Positions 45,500 through 58,043 are shown, numbered from the stretch's first letter. The stretch is 64,000 nt of DNA from Neoarius graeffei (GCF_027579695.1 NC_083583.1:18316257-18380256); one strand, 5' to 3'. A program made the numbers and translations. The notes: a model not told the origin generated them from the letters alone.

Positions 45500-45835
45500 A
45501 CATTTGTTCGCGCTATTTTTGATACGGTGGAATGGCCGTGCATTACACCCAGTCAAAAGGGCAATGGATACGCGCACTGCAAACTGTGTAGAACTGACAT
45601 TAACATCACTCATGGTGGTCGCGATGACTGCACGCGGCATGTCAACTACAAAAAAACCATATGGAGTATGCTGAAATGGCGAGTCAGGCGGAAAGTAAAT
45701 CTGGGGGTATCCAGCATTTTTTTATGAAATCTGTGGATGAAAAGACACGGAACGTGACACATGCTGAAGCGGTGATGGTTGACCTGTGCTTGGAGTTGAA
45801 CTCGCCAATTAGTGCCATGAAATGTGAGTTAAACT
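45500..45835 (+). pseudogene. BED-type hAT transposase fragment with frameshift
   Basis: Frame one: GNGYAHCKLCRTDINITHGG and DDCTRHVNYKK, the C-x2-C and H of a BED-like zinc finger. Near 45655 the frame shifts and continues MEYAEMASQAESK, IQHFFM and VTHAEAVMVDLCLELNSPIS, as in fish hAT proteins. Nothing of the catalytic core follows. Confidence 0.7.
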
Positions 45836-45859
45836 TATTCAGTTTCTTTTTACATGTCT

Positions 45860-46540
45860 GATTTTTATTCACTGAAATATCAAACACTGGCTGTACTTCT
45901 TTAATTCAAAGTCTTTTCAGTGTTGCAAGTGCAAATGTACATGTAGTATGATCAAAAACAGAATTTTATGATTAGTGCTGTTGGGATTGTGGCAAAAAAT
46001 TGATCATTCCACTGTTTTAAATACAATTATAAAAAATGTCATTTTACTCAATGTCTCTTCTGAAGCATTATGCTGAAGTATTTATATATTGGGACATTAA
46101 GATAACAGTGTCGGACTCTCTTTGGCATGAAATAAGAATTTTTTTTTTTTATTAGAATCCGTTAACAGGTAGAACATTTTGCCAGGCAATATAATATAAG
46201 ACTTTTGAGGAGTTACATTCAATACCAATGATTGGTAGTCAACCATAATGTCTGCAAACAGGGAACACTATTGTATTTATAAAAATTTGATATATTGTAG
46301 GCTCTAGAAATTTGTTGAGTGGAAATTCAGTTGAGATGGCTGCTCGCGTTTTGTTTATTCAATTCACACAAAACAGTTCTTTTTAATAATTTAAATGTTA
46401 AACATATTGGTATATATACCTCTTTATAATGGAAATGCGCATAAATTAATGTTACTGAAAGTCATTCCAAAATACTGAAAAATGTTTTCAAGAATACTGA
46501 AATTCAAAATTTGGGGTAGGCATCTCTGTGTGTATGTGTA
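45860..46540. other. AT-rich intergenic sequence
   Basis: No element boundary or coding signal seen between the hAT fragment and the next Tc1 insertion. Confidence 0.4.
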
Positions 46541-46550
46541 TATATATATA

Positions 46551-48159
46551 CAGTGGCATGCAAAAGTTTGGGCACCCTTGCTGAAAATGTCTGTTACCGT
46601 GAATGGTTAAGTGAGCAGAAGATGAACTGATCACCAAAAGGCATAAGGGTAAAGATGACACATTTCTTTAATATTTTCCACAAGATTACATTTTTATTTC
46701 CATCATTTACAGGCATAAAATACAAAAAAATGAAAAGGACCTGAAGCAAAAGTTTGGGCACCCTGCATGGTTAGTTTCTAGTAACACCCCCTTTGGCAAG
46801 CATCACAGCTTGTAAACACTTTTTGTAGCCAGCTAATAATCTTTCAGTTCTTACCTGGGGGATTTTAGCGCATTTGTCCTTGCAAAAGGCTTCCAGTTCT
46901 ACAAGTTTCTTGGACTGTCTTTCATGCACTGCTCTTTTGAGATCTATCCACAGATTTTCAATGATGTTTAGGTCAGGGGACTGTGAGGGCCAGGGCAAAA
47001 CCTTCAGCTTGGGCCTCTTGAGGTATTCCATTGTAGATTTTGAGGTGTGTTTTGGATCATCGTCTTATTGTAGGACCCATCCTCTTTTTAACGTCAACTT
47101 TTTTTTTTTACAGATGGTGTGATGTTTGCTTCCAGAGTTTGCTGGTATTTATTTGAATCCATGCTTCCCTCGACCAATGAAATGTGCCCTGTGCCACTGG
47201 CTGCAACACAACCCCAAAGCATGATTGATCCACACCCATGCTTCAGAGTTGGAGAGGTGTTCTTTTCCTGGAATTTGGCACCCTTTTTTTCTCCAAACAT
47301 ACCTTTGCACATTGTGGCCAAAAAGTTCTATTTTGATTTCATCAGTCCACAGGACTTGTTTCCAAAATGCGTCAGGTTTATTTATATGTTCATTTGCAAA
47401 CTTCAGACGCTGAATTTTGTGGCTCAGACACAGGAAAGGTTTTCTTCTGATGACTCTCCCATGGTCATATTTGTTCAGGTGTCGCTGCATAGTAGAACAG
47501 CGCACCACCACTCCAGGGTCTGCTAAATCTTTCTGAAGGTCTTTCGCAGTCAAACAGGGGTTTTTATTTGCCTTTCTAGCAATCCAACGAGCAGTTCTTT
47601 CAGAAAGTTTTCTTCATCTTCCAGACCTCACCTTGAGCTCCACTGTTTCTGTTAACTGCCATTTCTTAATAACATTACAATCTGAGGAAACAGCTACCTG
47701 AAAATACTTTGTTCTTGTAGCCTTCTCCTGCTTTGTGATCAATTATTTTATTATTCAGAATGCGAGGGAGTTGCTTAGAGGAGCCCATGGCTGTTGATTT
47801 TAGGGACAAGTTTGAGGAGTCAGAGAATTTATACAGCTTTGAAATCTGCATCATCTGACCTTTCCTAATGAATTTGAACAAGTCACAGCTCAATAAGCTA
47901 ATTAAGGTCTGGAACCTTGGTAAAAGTTACCTGAGAACTCAAATGTATTGGGGTGCCCAAACTTTTGCATGGTGTTCCTTTTCTTTTGTCCACTCTCCAA
48001 TTGTACAAAACAAAAGTAATACACAAATCTTGCAGAAAATGCTGAAATGTCTTGTCTCTACCTTTATGCCTTTTGGTGATCAGTTCATCTTCAGCTCACT
48101 TAACTATTCATAGTAACAAACATTTTCAGCAAGGGTGCCCAAACTTTTGCATGCCACTG
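46551..48159 (-). mobile_element. Tc1-like element (third family here)
   Basis: Ends CAGTGGCATGCAAAAGTTTG and CAAACTTTTGCATGCCACTG, with TA on both sides (46549-46550, 48160-48161). Transposase relic on the minus strand. Confidence 0.93.
46771..47660 (-). pseudogene. Tc1 transposase relic with stop next to the second Asp
   Basis: HTH-region remnants upstream, then VLWTDEIKIELFG (first Asp kept), VLQ-stop-DDDPKHTSKST (TAA at 47065-47067 where the Gln before the second Asp is expected), and SPDLNIIENLW (Glu). Further breaks near 47100 and 47560. Inactive. Confidence 0.88.
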
Positions 48160-48164
48160 TATAA

Positions 48165-48580
48165 ACAGCACCTGAAAAAGGTCAAAATCTAGAGACAAAT
48201 TACAGAAAAGATGAATTAGATAAAACGGTGCACCATGAAAAATAGAAAAGATCAGCACTACCCTAATGATTACACACCAAGCACATGACAAGGATACCGA
48301 TATTTTAAACATTTTAAGCGTTGCAGCTGACCTGCTGGAAGTGTTGCACAGCATTAAAAGATAGAACTGATTTTACTGCTATGCACAATTATACACCACC
48401 ATATCTTTCATCATAATTAAGCAACTAGTTGTACTTATGGGTTTGTGGTGGCTTGCTTTATTTTTCCATCTTATTTAATTCATGCTAATACTGCAAAAAC
48501 CAGGTTTCATAAAATCAATTTAAATTTTGAAATTATAAATCCATAAGACCCAACATCAGAAATAATTTTGCATACAAGGC
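48165..48580. other. Intergenic sequence between Tc1 and the sinhcaf 3' end
   Basis: No repeat or gene recognised. Confidence 0.4.
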
Positions 48581-48586
48581 TTTATT
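48581..48586 (-). terminator. sinhcaf: Candidate polyadenylation signal of sinhcaf
   Basis: AATAAA on the minus strand about 1.4 kb past the stop. The AT-rich stretch 48590-50000 has no recognised mobile element and would be the 3' UTR. Other signals may be used. Confidence 0.5.
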
Positions 48587-50000
48587 AAATTGAAGATATG
48601 ACCAGATAAAAATATATAAAAAAAAAAGTTAAAATGTATAAAAGTGCACAAAACCTCTTTACAGCATCAATTGTACAGACTTTTGAATAAATAGTATAAA
48701 TTAGAAAAGACAAATTCATGTTCAGTTAAATCTCTCATAAAGGCACATTAACAGTAACTGAAAATGTACCAAGTAAATAGTTTCCCTGAACCTTATTGGT
48801 ATTATGCAAATAAACTTGGTAGTCTGGAAGCCAGAGATAACTATTGCTTTTTGTTAATTCACTCCAACAATACAATGAAAATTGAATGTCTTGCTTAATT
48901 TCTATAAATGAAATGCCTTTTAAATGTGTCATTTTAAACGTGAACTTCTTTCACACCACTACTTCGGATTATAAAGCTGCCTGAGTAAGGGAAAAAAAAA
49001 AAAAAAAACCCGTTGCAAAAAGGTGAAGCGCCATCACCTGTAGAATTTAAAAGTTGCACACTATCACGTTTTAAAAAAAAAAAAAAACATTATTGCTGAT
49101 TTTTTTTTTTTACATTAAAACACTTAAGTGAGAAGCATGCAGTGGCTAGAAGCAGCTGCCAAAAATAGTTTGTCTTAAAAAAGTCACAGTATCAGATGCT
49201 GTTAAAATCTGTAGTGAAAAGAATATCAATATTTACAATTAAAAAGTCACACGATCACACTGAACATTAAGTAATATAACCCAAGATGCATTCATCACAT
49301 ACTGACTTAGCATGCTATAATAAATAGCATTTTGAATATTAATATTAGCATGCACTTTTATTTTTGAAAGGTCTGGCAAAAGGTTTGCAGCCTGCGTTTC
49401 ATGGCCTTTGACAATAGTAACCAGGAATGGAGAAATTAACAGACACATGCATTTAATGGACAAATTGAACTATATAGTCACTTTGCCACCATTAGTCAAC
49501 CCATTCAAACCTTGCTAACCAAAACACTTAAAACTGCCCACTCTACCAGCACACCTGGGTCAAATGAGTTTGTAGACAGAGTGGATTTGTTTTACATTTA
49601 ATTTATAAAAAAAAAAAAAACACCTCACACTCAGCACTGTCAGACATCAATATGCCATATTTCATGAACACTTATAATAACTCAATTTACACAAAGGGAA
49701 CTAGGAGCCAGACAGGAGGCTTTTGGTGCACTGGAATTGAAAAATATTTACAAGCACTACAACAAAATGCAAAGATTTTACAGTGCCAAAAAATAATTAA
49801 AAAAAAAAAATTCTCGTCGTATCGGCAACTTGATCCTGATCCTATGAATATTTACTAATGCCCATATTGAATTTAACTGCTTTACCCCCCTTATATTAAA
49901 AATCCAAATCAGCATTTACACAGTCATGTGGGAATGATAGAGTCTGCCACTGGAGACAAAGTAACTGAGCCTTGAGGAGATGCTCGAAGGTGTAACAAGG

Positions 50001-50187
50001 TCACCAGGTCTCCTTCAAGTCCTCTGCGAGGGGAGACGGCAGTGTGTCAGCAGCGCATGGGGAGTCTGTGGCAGGTGAGGTCACTGCTGGTGGCTGCTTG
50101 GGGCTGCAGCAGGGCTTGAAGAGACGAGGGTCGATGATTACTTCACCAAAACGCCCTTTGTACACGATACCACAGCACACTTTCTGT
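50001..50187 (-). CDS. sinhcaf: sinhcaf last coding exon
   Basis: Acceptor tttgtag. It encodes RQKVCCGIVYKGRFGEVIID, then a Pro/Ser-rich C-terminus ending EDLKETW and TGA. The tail differs from mammals, as expected for this variable end. Confidence 0.95.
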
Positions 50188-53100
50188 CTACAAATGTAGA
50201 AGCATAGAGAAGTGTAAAAACAGACTAGGCATGTTTATTTAAAAAAAAAAAAGTCACCCAATTCACAAACAAGGGTCACGATATTGGGTTCACAACTGAT
50301 TCCCCCCCACACACAATCAATCTTTGGGAGGTAGGGAATAAGATATTGCTCCCATCAAATAATGTTTATTTGCCTTTTTCAGTTGAAAGCGTATTACTGG
50401 TTAAATTAAAATAATGTATAAATAAAATAAGTTCTATTGTATATAAAAAACCCTTTGTTTTTCTTTATAACCAAGAATTAGTTTACACACATTTGGAACA
50501 TTTAAAATAAGAATTAGTTAATAGGCCATTATTACAAATGAACGTTAACAAAAATAGACCTTTTCTTAAACTTAAGATTTGTACTACCTCCTCCATTTGC
50601 TTCTCTTTAGCTTTCTTCAGTCTGTAAAAAGAGAGCTCTGGTTTCTTGATAATCTATTTGTACAGTCAATCACAACAGCCCTTTCCCATTTTTTTTGTGC
50701 ATTTAGGGCATTAGGAGGAGAGGCGTTACATTCACCTAGGGAGAAGTCACATGTATTCCTGCTACTGAACGTCCTCTGCCGTCTAAATAGCGTAACTACA
50801 GCTAGGAGAAACCAAGATTACGCAGCTTGACAATCACGATTTATTTTCACAATTTGAATTGTCAAATGTATATCGTGATTGTCACACAATACATCATTAC
50901 ACACCTAGTCCTCCCTGTGCAAGCACCTGGTATTCCTAGACAGTTGCCCACTTAAGTATTAACCAGACCCTTAAGGCACATCAGGCAACACCAATTTCTA
51001 TAGCCCTCTGCCCTTCACTGATTACATAGCTAGGGTTACAGTGGGGGCTGGTTCAACTCCCTACTCATCTGCATTCCTGTATGCCTCACCAGATGGCAGT
51101 AGATACCATTTATGATGGTATGACCTGATCACAAGTAGAACCCACAATCCCCTGGTAGAGAAGCAGACACACTAACCACTGGGCAACTCACTAGGCCAAC
51201 ATGCCTAGTAGAGACTAAAGTCCAGGGATGTCCAGCCAAAACATGAAACCTAAAAATGTCATTCTAAATTAAATCTGCATTAGAATAAATAGAAAACTGT
51301 ATAAGGAAAAACAAAATTTATACTTTCAATTACTGTAGAAGTTGAACATACCTAAATGTGCCTTTTCAAACAAACATGCAACATAAGAATTCATCCACAA
51401 GTCTTCAGGAACTCTCAAAGAAAAAAAAAAAAAAAAAAAGATGCTAGCATCCATGTCCAGTTCCAGCATATTAGTCACTTTTTTCTGCAGTTTCTACTCT
51501 AGCAATGTCAACTTCATATACATAACTATAGTGTTCACTCACCAAAGGATAATCATAACTCCAGTGTTCGCTCACTTAAGAATATTCACAACTTATTGCA
51601 GTGTTCATTCACTTAAGGATATTCATAACTCCAGTGTTCAGAACGAAATCACTGAACAAATGTCACAGTCTTATGTCCAACGTCTGTAGCAACCTCTTTC
51701 TCCAACCATTCCCAGCGGAATTTGTTTTTCACTATTCTGTCGATTTCTTTAACTCGATTTGCATCTTTACGCTCGATCACAGAGGCTGCCATCTTTCAAC
51801 TCTGTTTGAAGCGAGCTTACGTACAGCTAACAAACAAGCGCGTTCATTGGTTGTTACAGAGCGATGGGCCAATCACGTACCTCGTTTCCACTGTTGCCAG
51901 ATTGGGCGGTTTTAAGTGCATTTCGGCAGGTTTTGAACATATTTTGGGCTGGAAGACGCAAGCAGTATATCTGGCAACACTGCGTTTCATCTCAATGACA
52001 GAATTACTGAAAGTCGGAACGAATAGGATACGAATGCGGATTTTTGAGCGAAAAATCAGAAAAAATTTTTCAAACTTTGAGGTGAAAAAAAAGCAGAATT
52101 CTGTGAATTCGTGGAAAAATCACATCCCTGAAAGTCACATAATTACATTTTGCTGTAGACAAAGATATGGTCAGCTTCTGAACAGACATGCATGTTGTGT
52201 TACTGATTGCATTGTATTTAGCAGTGATGGACAGTACACCAATAGAAAGGACCACCTCAGAAAAGGCTTGTGGTAAAATTGCTACACTTATGAATATACA
52301 CACACCCCGATACTGGTATTAGTCCAACACAAAGGCTCAGAAAAATGCTCCGATGCATTTGATACTGTGTGGTACTATGAGACAGAGTACATGGTCATGC
52401 TAATGAACCGACATCATGAAAAGGCAATGGTCTGGACATAATTCACAATAACACCAAAGCAAAGCAGTCTGCATCAAGAGGAGGAACTACAGCATCTTCC
52501 TCCACTACAAATGACCTGATTAAACATCACTGCATATAAACAGTATCCAAGTGCCTGAATATGCAGTGCCACATCAGGAACTGTTGAGAAACTGGCACAC
52601 ACACACACACACACAGTTCAGGTCTGTGAGCACTGAGCAACAAAGTCACCAGTGACTTTGCTCATGATGCAATTCCCAGCATCTTGGGCTTGTTTTTAGT
52701 GGCCATGCTTGCTGAAAGTGCTCTACACACTCACCTTGTCTCCATGCTCTGATATTCCTGCTGTAATCATGTGCCCCTACATAATTAACCGGTCATTTGT
52801 GTTTGAAGTCACTGCTACCACATACATCTATTTTGGCACGTTGCACTTTCTAATGTGTTTTAGATCAAGCCTTGGTTTCCTTTCTTGCAGATTTCTATCA
52901 CACTCAGATCATGCCCCAATTGCCAATCTTTGAACCATTTTATAAGGGAGGGAAGGGACCCCACACCCCTGACATTTTTTCCATCACTCTTTTACCTTTT
53001 CCAGTAGGAGAGGTCAAGAAATGAGAAGCCTGCTGGAGTTGGGCGCCTCTGCTTAGTCTCAATGTCTGAGCCGTCGTCTGATTGGTTGCTGTGGCTGGGA

Positions 53101-55461
53101 GACTGAGAAGGAGACATGCTGGAGGTTGTGCTGTGGGCATCAGAATCTGGAGAGAAAGAAACAATTTTAAAATGACTGACTAATCATAAAAATGTCACTC
53201 AGTCTAGTTACAATTGGACAAACTGCACTGAGGTTCATCAAGTGTGCAATCCAACACCTACTGCTTGTGACAAGCACATTCCACTTCACAGGCTTATCCA
53301 CTTCACAAATTAAAGGAGAACTGAAGTCATTTTTAAATTTCACTTTATTTCTTAATGGAGTTATTCACTTACGTTTTCAGTTTTAGTAACCTTAGAGGAA
53401 TCATGACTCGTTTTGACAACTAATTGTTATTAAACATTACACTTATCAGCCCATTTGGTTTTTAGCCATGTTGAAAGTAGTTGGTTTGGTCCACAGCAGG
53501 AGTCACTTATCCGCACGAGACTTGTGCGAGAGTTCGAAATATGAAGCATCAGCCAGGTGTCCTCAGCATCACGTCACATTTATTCCATCAAATGAACTGT
53601 TTTCCAAACAAAATATTGCACAAAAACCAGTTTAAAATGTCAATTACTGCCTACTTTTCTCAAACTTTCCTGACTGCAATCAAAACAACTTCCGGCTTGA
53701 TTACATCAGCATTCGAAAGAGGGCGCGTGCATCTTTTGACAATGTTGGCCACTTTGATTTCTGCTGTACATTTTACTTCCACCCTATAATGTCTCGCACA
53801 GGTCTCAACAAATCTCGTTTACAGCCATTGCTTTGACATATGGACTGCTATTACATAGTGTATTTCAAACACTCAACTTGCTATAGCAGTGACAAAATAG
53901 CCATCAAAAATGCATTCCTATATTTAATACAAGTGAGAAATAGAATTGACAAATTTAAAATAAAAAACCTTAGCCTTCAGTTCTCCTTTAAGGAATCAAA
54001 ACGACATGCTCGACATTGAACTCACTTTGCCGTTTAAACTTGTGCATCTTCTTCAGCTTGCTCTTTTTCTTCCCATCGATATTCTTCATCTTTTTGGGTT
54101 TCGTCAGCTTGAAGCCGGGCCCTGCTCTCGCATCCACCACCTTAAAGAAATGGATGAAGAAATAAAACTCAAACACTCGGCTGATTTTTAAACACGAAAT
54201 CACTTTGCAAGCTTAATGAACCCAATACGTACATGACTCCAGTTCTTCTTCGAACCATGTGGTAACTTTTTCCATCGCTTTACGAGCAGTACACAGGCAT
54301 TGCAGATGTCACCGACTCGGTCTTCAGATAAACTAACAAAAGAGAATGAAGCAAAGATGAGGAAAATCCGTAAATATCGAACAGTGGGAGAACAGCCAGA
54401 TGAAGCTGTAATATTTATTCCGGGATATTAATGTTGATATTTGAAGGCTTTCATGCATCAAAGTTACAGATAGGAAGTGATGAGCCATTCATTCTTGACA
54501 ACTACCTGCATATTTAATTAAGACAACAACTGTCACATGTGCACTCAAGCACAGTGAAACTCATCCTCTGCATTTAATCCATCTGAAGCAGTAAACACAC
54601 AAGTGAGCAATGAGCACACACCCAGAGCAGTGGGCAGCCATGCAACAGAACCCAGGGAGCATTTGAGGGTTAGGTGCCTTGCTCAAGGGCACTTCAGCCA
54701 AAGGCCACCCCATGTTAACTTAACCCCATGTCTTTGAACTGTGGGGGAAACCAGAGCACCCACAGGAAACCCACACAGACATGGGAAAAACATGAAAACT
54801 CCACACAAAAGTCCCCCCATCAAGCCCAGCTTCCTTTCCTTAAAAATATATTTGCTTTAAAAAAAAAAAAAAAAAAAAAAATTCTTAAATATTATCAAAT
54901 AAAATTTTAGACCAATTCTCATAGTAATAAGCTGGTTGGACATTTGACTGCTTTTCTATTCCTACCTCACTGTGCTAAGTTTCATCTTCTCACCTGTTCC
55001 TTGCTGCCTAGAGTTTCCACAGGCCTTGAAATGTGACATGATTGGCTCATGCTGCCATCATTATCAAACTGAATAGAGATGACGTTTCAATGACATAACA
55101 TTTTCGCTGGAGACAAACACCCCAAACACTTAATTTTGATCAAGCAGTATTAATTCAGGCAACTGGCCTTTGCACCGATAAGCAGCAAAACGCTGTCAAT
55201 TGTTCAGTCATTACAACTTGCTACATCTAGACAGAGGGGAGTGGAAGGGGCGAAGCTGTATGATGCAACACATGAATAAACAGTTAGATGAAAAGAGTAA
55301 ACAGTAATATATTAAGGCTGCAGTCATCCTCACCCGAAGCAGAGGCGGAAGGTTTCCTCGTATCTGCTGCTGTCTGTGAACCGGGAACTGGAGGACTTGG
55401 TCTTGCAAATGCAGCAGCCTTCATGGCTACGATAAATCTTGGATTTGTGAAATCCAAACAT
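50001..55461 (-). CDS. sinhcaf: SINHCAF / FAM60A, SIN3-HDAC complex-associated factor
   Basis: Complete coding gene, five coding exons on the minus strand: 55334-55461, 54233-54332, 54026-54140, 52996-53146, 50001-50187 (stop TGA 50001-50003). All splice sites are GT/AG and the phases join to 226 residues, against about 221 in mammals as recalled. Features: N-terminal MFGFHKSKIYRSHEGCCIC with clustered Cys 16, 17, 19, 41, 53 and 56 (DICNAC) that look zinc-binding; the strongly conserved CVLLVKRWKKLPHGSKKNW; a Lys-rich basic segment at about 85-113; NSDAHSTTSS and SNQSDDGSD; and the hallmark FSFLDLSYWKRQKVCCGIVYKG. Family knowledge: a nuclear subunit of the SIN3/HDAC co-repressor that affects cell-cycle, hypoxia and TGF-beta-responsive genes. 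The frame is intact, so the gene looks functional. Fish may carry paralogues, so which copy this is remains open. Confidence 0.97.
50890..51205 (-). mobile_element. tRNA-derived SINE of a different family
   Basis: The minus strand starts GCCTAGTGAGTTGCCCAGTG, then GGTTAGTGTGTCTGC and a B-box-like GGGTTCTAC, with a body of about 300 bases. Located in sinhcaf intron 4 (between 50187 and 52996). Confidence 0.6.
51528..51645 (+). repeat. Minisatellite, about 35-bp unit
   Basis: Three or four copies of AGTGTTCRCTCACTTAAGRA followed by ATTCATAACTCC-like sequence, in a sinhcaf intron. Confidence 0.7.
51888..51981. repeat. Mini foldback with CAGTGTTGCCAGAT ends
   Basis: CACTGTTGCCAGATTGGG at the left and ATCTGGCAACACTG at the right are inverted, about 94 bases overall. 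It is a common short fish interspersed repeat. Confidence 0.6.
52590..52614. repeat. (AC)n microsatellite
   Basis: About eleven AC units in a sinhcaf intron. Confidence 0.9.
52996..53146 (-). CDS. sinhcaf: sinhcaf exon 5
   Basis: Acceptor ctctccag, donor gtaaaa. It encodes NSDAHSTTSSMSPSQ, then SNQSDDGSDIE and FSFLDLSYWK. The Ser-rich part is likely phosphorylated in vivo (inference). Confidence 0.95.
53310..53991. mobile_element. TTAA-flanked MITE in sinhcaf intron 3
   Basis: Starts TTAAAGGAGAACTGAAGTCA and ends CTTCAGTTCTCCTTTAA, TTAA at both edges. It ends 34 bases from the donor of the exon at 54026-54140. Confidence 0.82.
54026..54140 (-). CDS. sinhcaf: sinhcaf exon 4
   Basis: Acceptor ctttaag, donor gtgagt. 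It encodes VVDARAGPGFKLTKPKK and a lysine-rich segment ending FKRQ. A TTAA foldback element (53310-53991) ends only 34 bases from the donor. Confidence 0.95.
54233..54332 (-). CDS. sinhcaf: sinhcaf exon 3
   Basis: Acceptor tttgttag, donor gtacgt. It encodes LSEDRVGDICNACVLLVKRW and on to SH, the most conserved block of the family, with the CxxC pair. Confidence 0.95.
54535..54835 (-). mobile_element. Chimeric SINE (second-family tail joined to the common SINE body)
   Basis: The left part has TGCATTTAATCCATCTGAAG and GCCTTGCTCAAGGGCACTT (inverted second-family tail). The right part has the inverted common body CTTTGAACTGTGGGGGAAAC. The head is cut. It lies in a sinhcaf intron. Confidence 0.75.
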
Positions 55462-55473
55462 CTCTGGTTGATC
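55334..55473 (-). CDS. sinhcaf: sinhcaf exon 2 (start codon exon)
   Basis: The acceptor ttctcag precedes 55473. Eleven bases of 5' UTR are followed by ATG at 55461-55459 and 128 coding bases to the donor gtgagg. It encodes residues 1-42 and two bases of Gly43. The start is set by the invariant N-terminus MFGFHK. Confidence 0.95.
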
Positions 55474-55715
55474 CTGAGAACGCAATCAAAACAGACAGGG
55501 TATAAAACTCCTAGCAGTGGACGTGATACTTTAACACTTGTTAAACTGTTGCAAACTTGTAAATGAAAAATCCAGACCTTTTGAAAAGGTTTTATAATCC
55601 ACAAAACTCATTACCAGTACAAAGACAAAACCGCTAAAACAAGCAGACTCCACAAGGGAACAACCAATTTATAACCAGTGCCTTGAATTTACTTTGATTG
55701 GGGTGAGGGGAAACT

Positions 55716-56366
55716 TTAAAGCTGCACTGCCTTTCAGATTTTTCAAGTGTAGGTCATTTAATTATTTTTGTTTAGTCGACTCAAAGCTACAGAATTCAAA
55801 AGTCACAGACTTCCAATTTATTCATTTTTTAAAATCTAAATAGAACAATTAATGAATTTACAGCCACGTGGCCCTAAATTCTCCACTATTTTTTCCTGCT
55901 TCACCATGACGCAATACAAGATACTACGTCATGCATCACATGGTGGGCTTTCCCTGTTTGTGCAAGGCATTGTAGGATACAAATTTGAAACAGGAAAGGG
56001 AACCGGAGGACACGTGTGCGCGCATGAAACGTGAAAGACCGACTACAGTAACAAAGTGAGAGGACGTTATGTTGTGAAGGAAAGGAAATGCAGAATGAAA
56101 CTAAACAATCAGTGGTCAGTGAGCACTTTGATCAACTGTTTGTTTAGCAACAGAATGATGCAACTATCAGCACAGTCAAAGGTAAACCAATGCATGCACA
56201 CAGACTTCCTCAGTACACTTGACTGCACGAAGCGAGCGATTTACCCTCAAATTAAATAACTTCCCAGCCACAGAATGGCCCGTTTTAAGATATTACAGAA
56301 ATAAACATACAATCAATGACCAAATTTCATCAGTTTTATGAAAGTCAAAAGGCAGTCTACTTTTAA
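55716..56366. mobile_element. TTAA-flanked MITE in sinhcaf intron 1
   Basis: Starts TTAAAGCTGCACTGCCTTT. The reverse complement of its end is TTAAAAGTAGACTGCCTTT. Same family as the duplicated element at 24105-25545. Confidence 0.8.
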
Positions 56367-56375
56367 GGGCGAAAA

Positions 56376-56841
56376 TGCTGATTCCAGTTCTTCTTGGTAT
56401 ACATTTCATAAGTGTCTGTTTAGGCAGAGAAACTTAAAATAAAATTAAAAAAAAAAAAATGTACCTGGGAATAATGTGTCAATGTAAACTTGACACTGTA
56501 AAGGGATTCATTCCCAGACCTGGAGAGCATGTGGGAATTGAGGGGGGGGAAAAAAAAAACTCTTTGGATAAGTATGAGCTGTCAAATCTCTCAGGCCTTT
56601 TGATCACCTACTTAAAGGGCCTGGGATGGAGATCAGAAAATTAATTTACAACAACTCACTTAGCCAAAGAGCATATTTCCCCTCAATTCCCACATGCTCT
56701 CCAGGTCTGCGAATGAATCCCTTTACAGTGTCAAGTTTACACCGACATTCTGTTCAGATACACTTGCATTTTAAAAAATGCAAAGTTTCTCTGCCTAAAC
56801 GGACATGAAATTTATACCAAGAACTGGGATCAGCATTAGCA
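56376..56841. mobile_element. Foldback element with arms of about 165 bp
   Basis: The left arm begins AATGCTGATTCCAGTTCTTC and the right arm ends GAACTGGGATCAGCATT. The inner pair is CCAGACCTGGAGAGCATGTG and its inverse near 56690. It sits only 10 bases from the MITE at 55716-56366. Confidence 0.8.
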
Positions 56842-57894
56842 TCTATTAAAAGCCTGACTTTTCATATACATTTTTTCTGGCAATCCCTTAAACTTGGATT
56901 CATGCTCAGGAGTCATCCCCAAGTGAAGAGTGAAACCAAGATGATTTGGCTTCAGTCCAAGAGCAAGAAGTGCACCAAAGACAAAAAAAAAAAAAAAAAA
57001 AAAATGTGCTTTATTTTTTTTCAATATCAGATTCATAAAACCGAAAGTACATCAGGACTTGAGTGGAGTTTACAGAGAGAAGTCGGATCCAGCCTTTTTA
57101 AACCGATTGTGCATTAGAGGATTTTAATAGTGGTGTTTATGTGCACAAGTTCAACTTGGAGCGCGCGCGCACCTTGAGTGGATGCTGATCAGATCAGCGT
57201 GAACAGCTGAAGAGTCTCTGCGCCTCGACAAAAAACACCAAATACAGCCACGACACCTCGGATATTTAGTCAGGAAATACTGAGTGTGTTCTGGAAACGT
57301 GCGTCTTTAGGGTTATTTTAATAACAAGCCATATTGAGGTATAAAAAGCAGCGAGTTTGGTAAACTAACGTGTTGTATACTCATGGACGCGCGAGACAAA
57401 AAAAAAAAAAAAAAAACCACCACACAGAGTGGGAGGTCCTCAGTCTTCCCTTCACTCTCTTAAAGATCTGGATTTATACCAAAATTCGTCTTAAGCTGGA
57501 TTTCTACACATGTCGGATTGAATCTTTGAACAAAAACGTGTCTCTGTTCCTTTTCTTCAAACTTTTCAGCCATGGAGAGCGCCAAATCTCCCCTCAGACT
57601 AGAGTTAGCTATTGTTAGCATGTTGCTGCTGCCATGCCATGCCACGCCACGCGCCGCGTCCGTGCACGAAACATACACACATACACACCATTGTTTAAAC
57701 GTACATATTCTCACCGTACACACAAACTAAACACGCAACGCAAACCGTCACGGTGTTTAATTCCCGGCTTCACACAAAACAACAACAACTGCAGTGCTTA
57801 CCGTAGGAAACTTTGAAATTCCGTCCGTTTTTATTCCTCCGTACTGCGCATGTCTTACTACGACGGACCGCACGCGCATGAATGGAGGCGTCTC

Positions 57895-57902
57895 ATTTGC
57901 AT
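57895..57902. promoter_or_regulatory. Octamer motif
   Basis: ATTTGCAT, the consensus for POU/Oct factors, near the proposed sinhcaf start region and 41 bases from the CArG box. Confidence 0.45.
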
Positions 57903-57942
57903 ACAAATACCAGCAGGGGAAACAGCGCGGTTCGCAGGAAAT

Positions 57943-57952
57943 CCATATAAGG
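57943..57952. promoter_or_regulatory. Perfect CArG box (SRF-type)
   Basis: CCATATAAGG matches CC(A/T)6GG exactly. It sits about 140 bases upstream of the proposed first-exon donor of sinhcaf. Its AT core could also read as a weak TATA on the plus strand. Confidence 0.5.
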
Positions 57953-58025
57953 AGTGTCAGCGCCTCAGTTTTTAAACATCCACTCCACCAATCAATGAGC
58001 TCGCTTTTCGCCATTTAAGAATGTT

Positions 58026-58043
58026 GCATCCTGGGATATGTAG
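58026..58043 (-). promoter_or_regulatory. ZNF143/THAP11-type site 1
   Basis: The minus strand reads CTACATATCCCAGGATGC, close to the recalled consensus ACTACAATTCCCAGCATGC. It lies in the upstream region of sinhcaf. Confidence 0.55.

Larger units (their letters stand above)
57802..57960 (-). other. sinhcaf: Probable non-coding first exon and start-site region of sinhcaf
   Basis: A good minus-strand donor (TACG followed by gtaagc) lies at 57802/57801 in a CpG-richer stretch, upstream of the start-codon exon with no other gene between. It would splice to 55473 and give a 5' UTR intron of about 2.3 kb. The 5' boundary given here is approximate, because the start site is not visible. Confidence 0.55.

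Noticed and set aside
51722-52276. 184-codon plus-strand ORF in a sinhcaf intron
   Set aside because: It crosses a common short foldback repeat and shows no domain, splice or homology signal.
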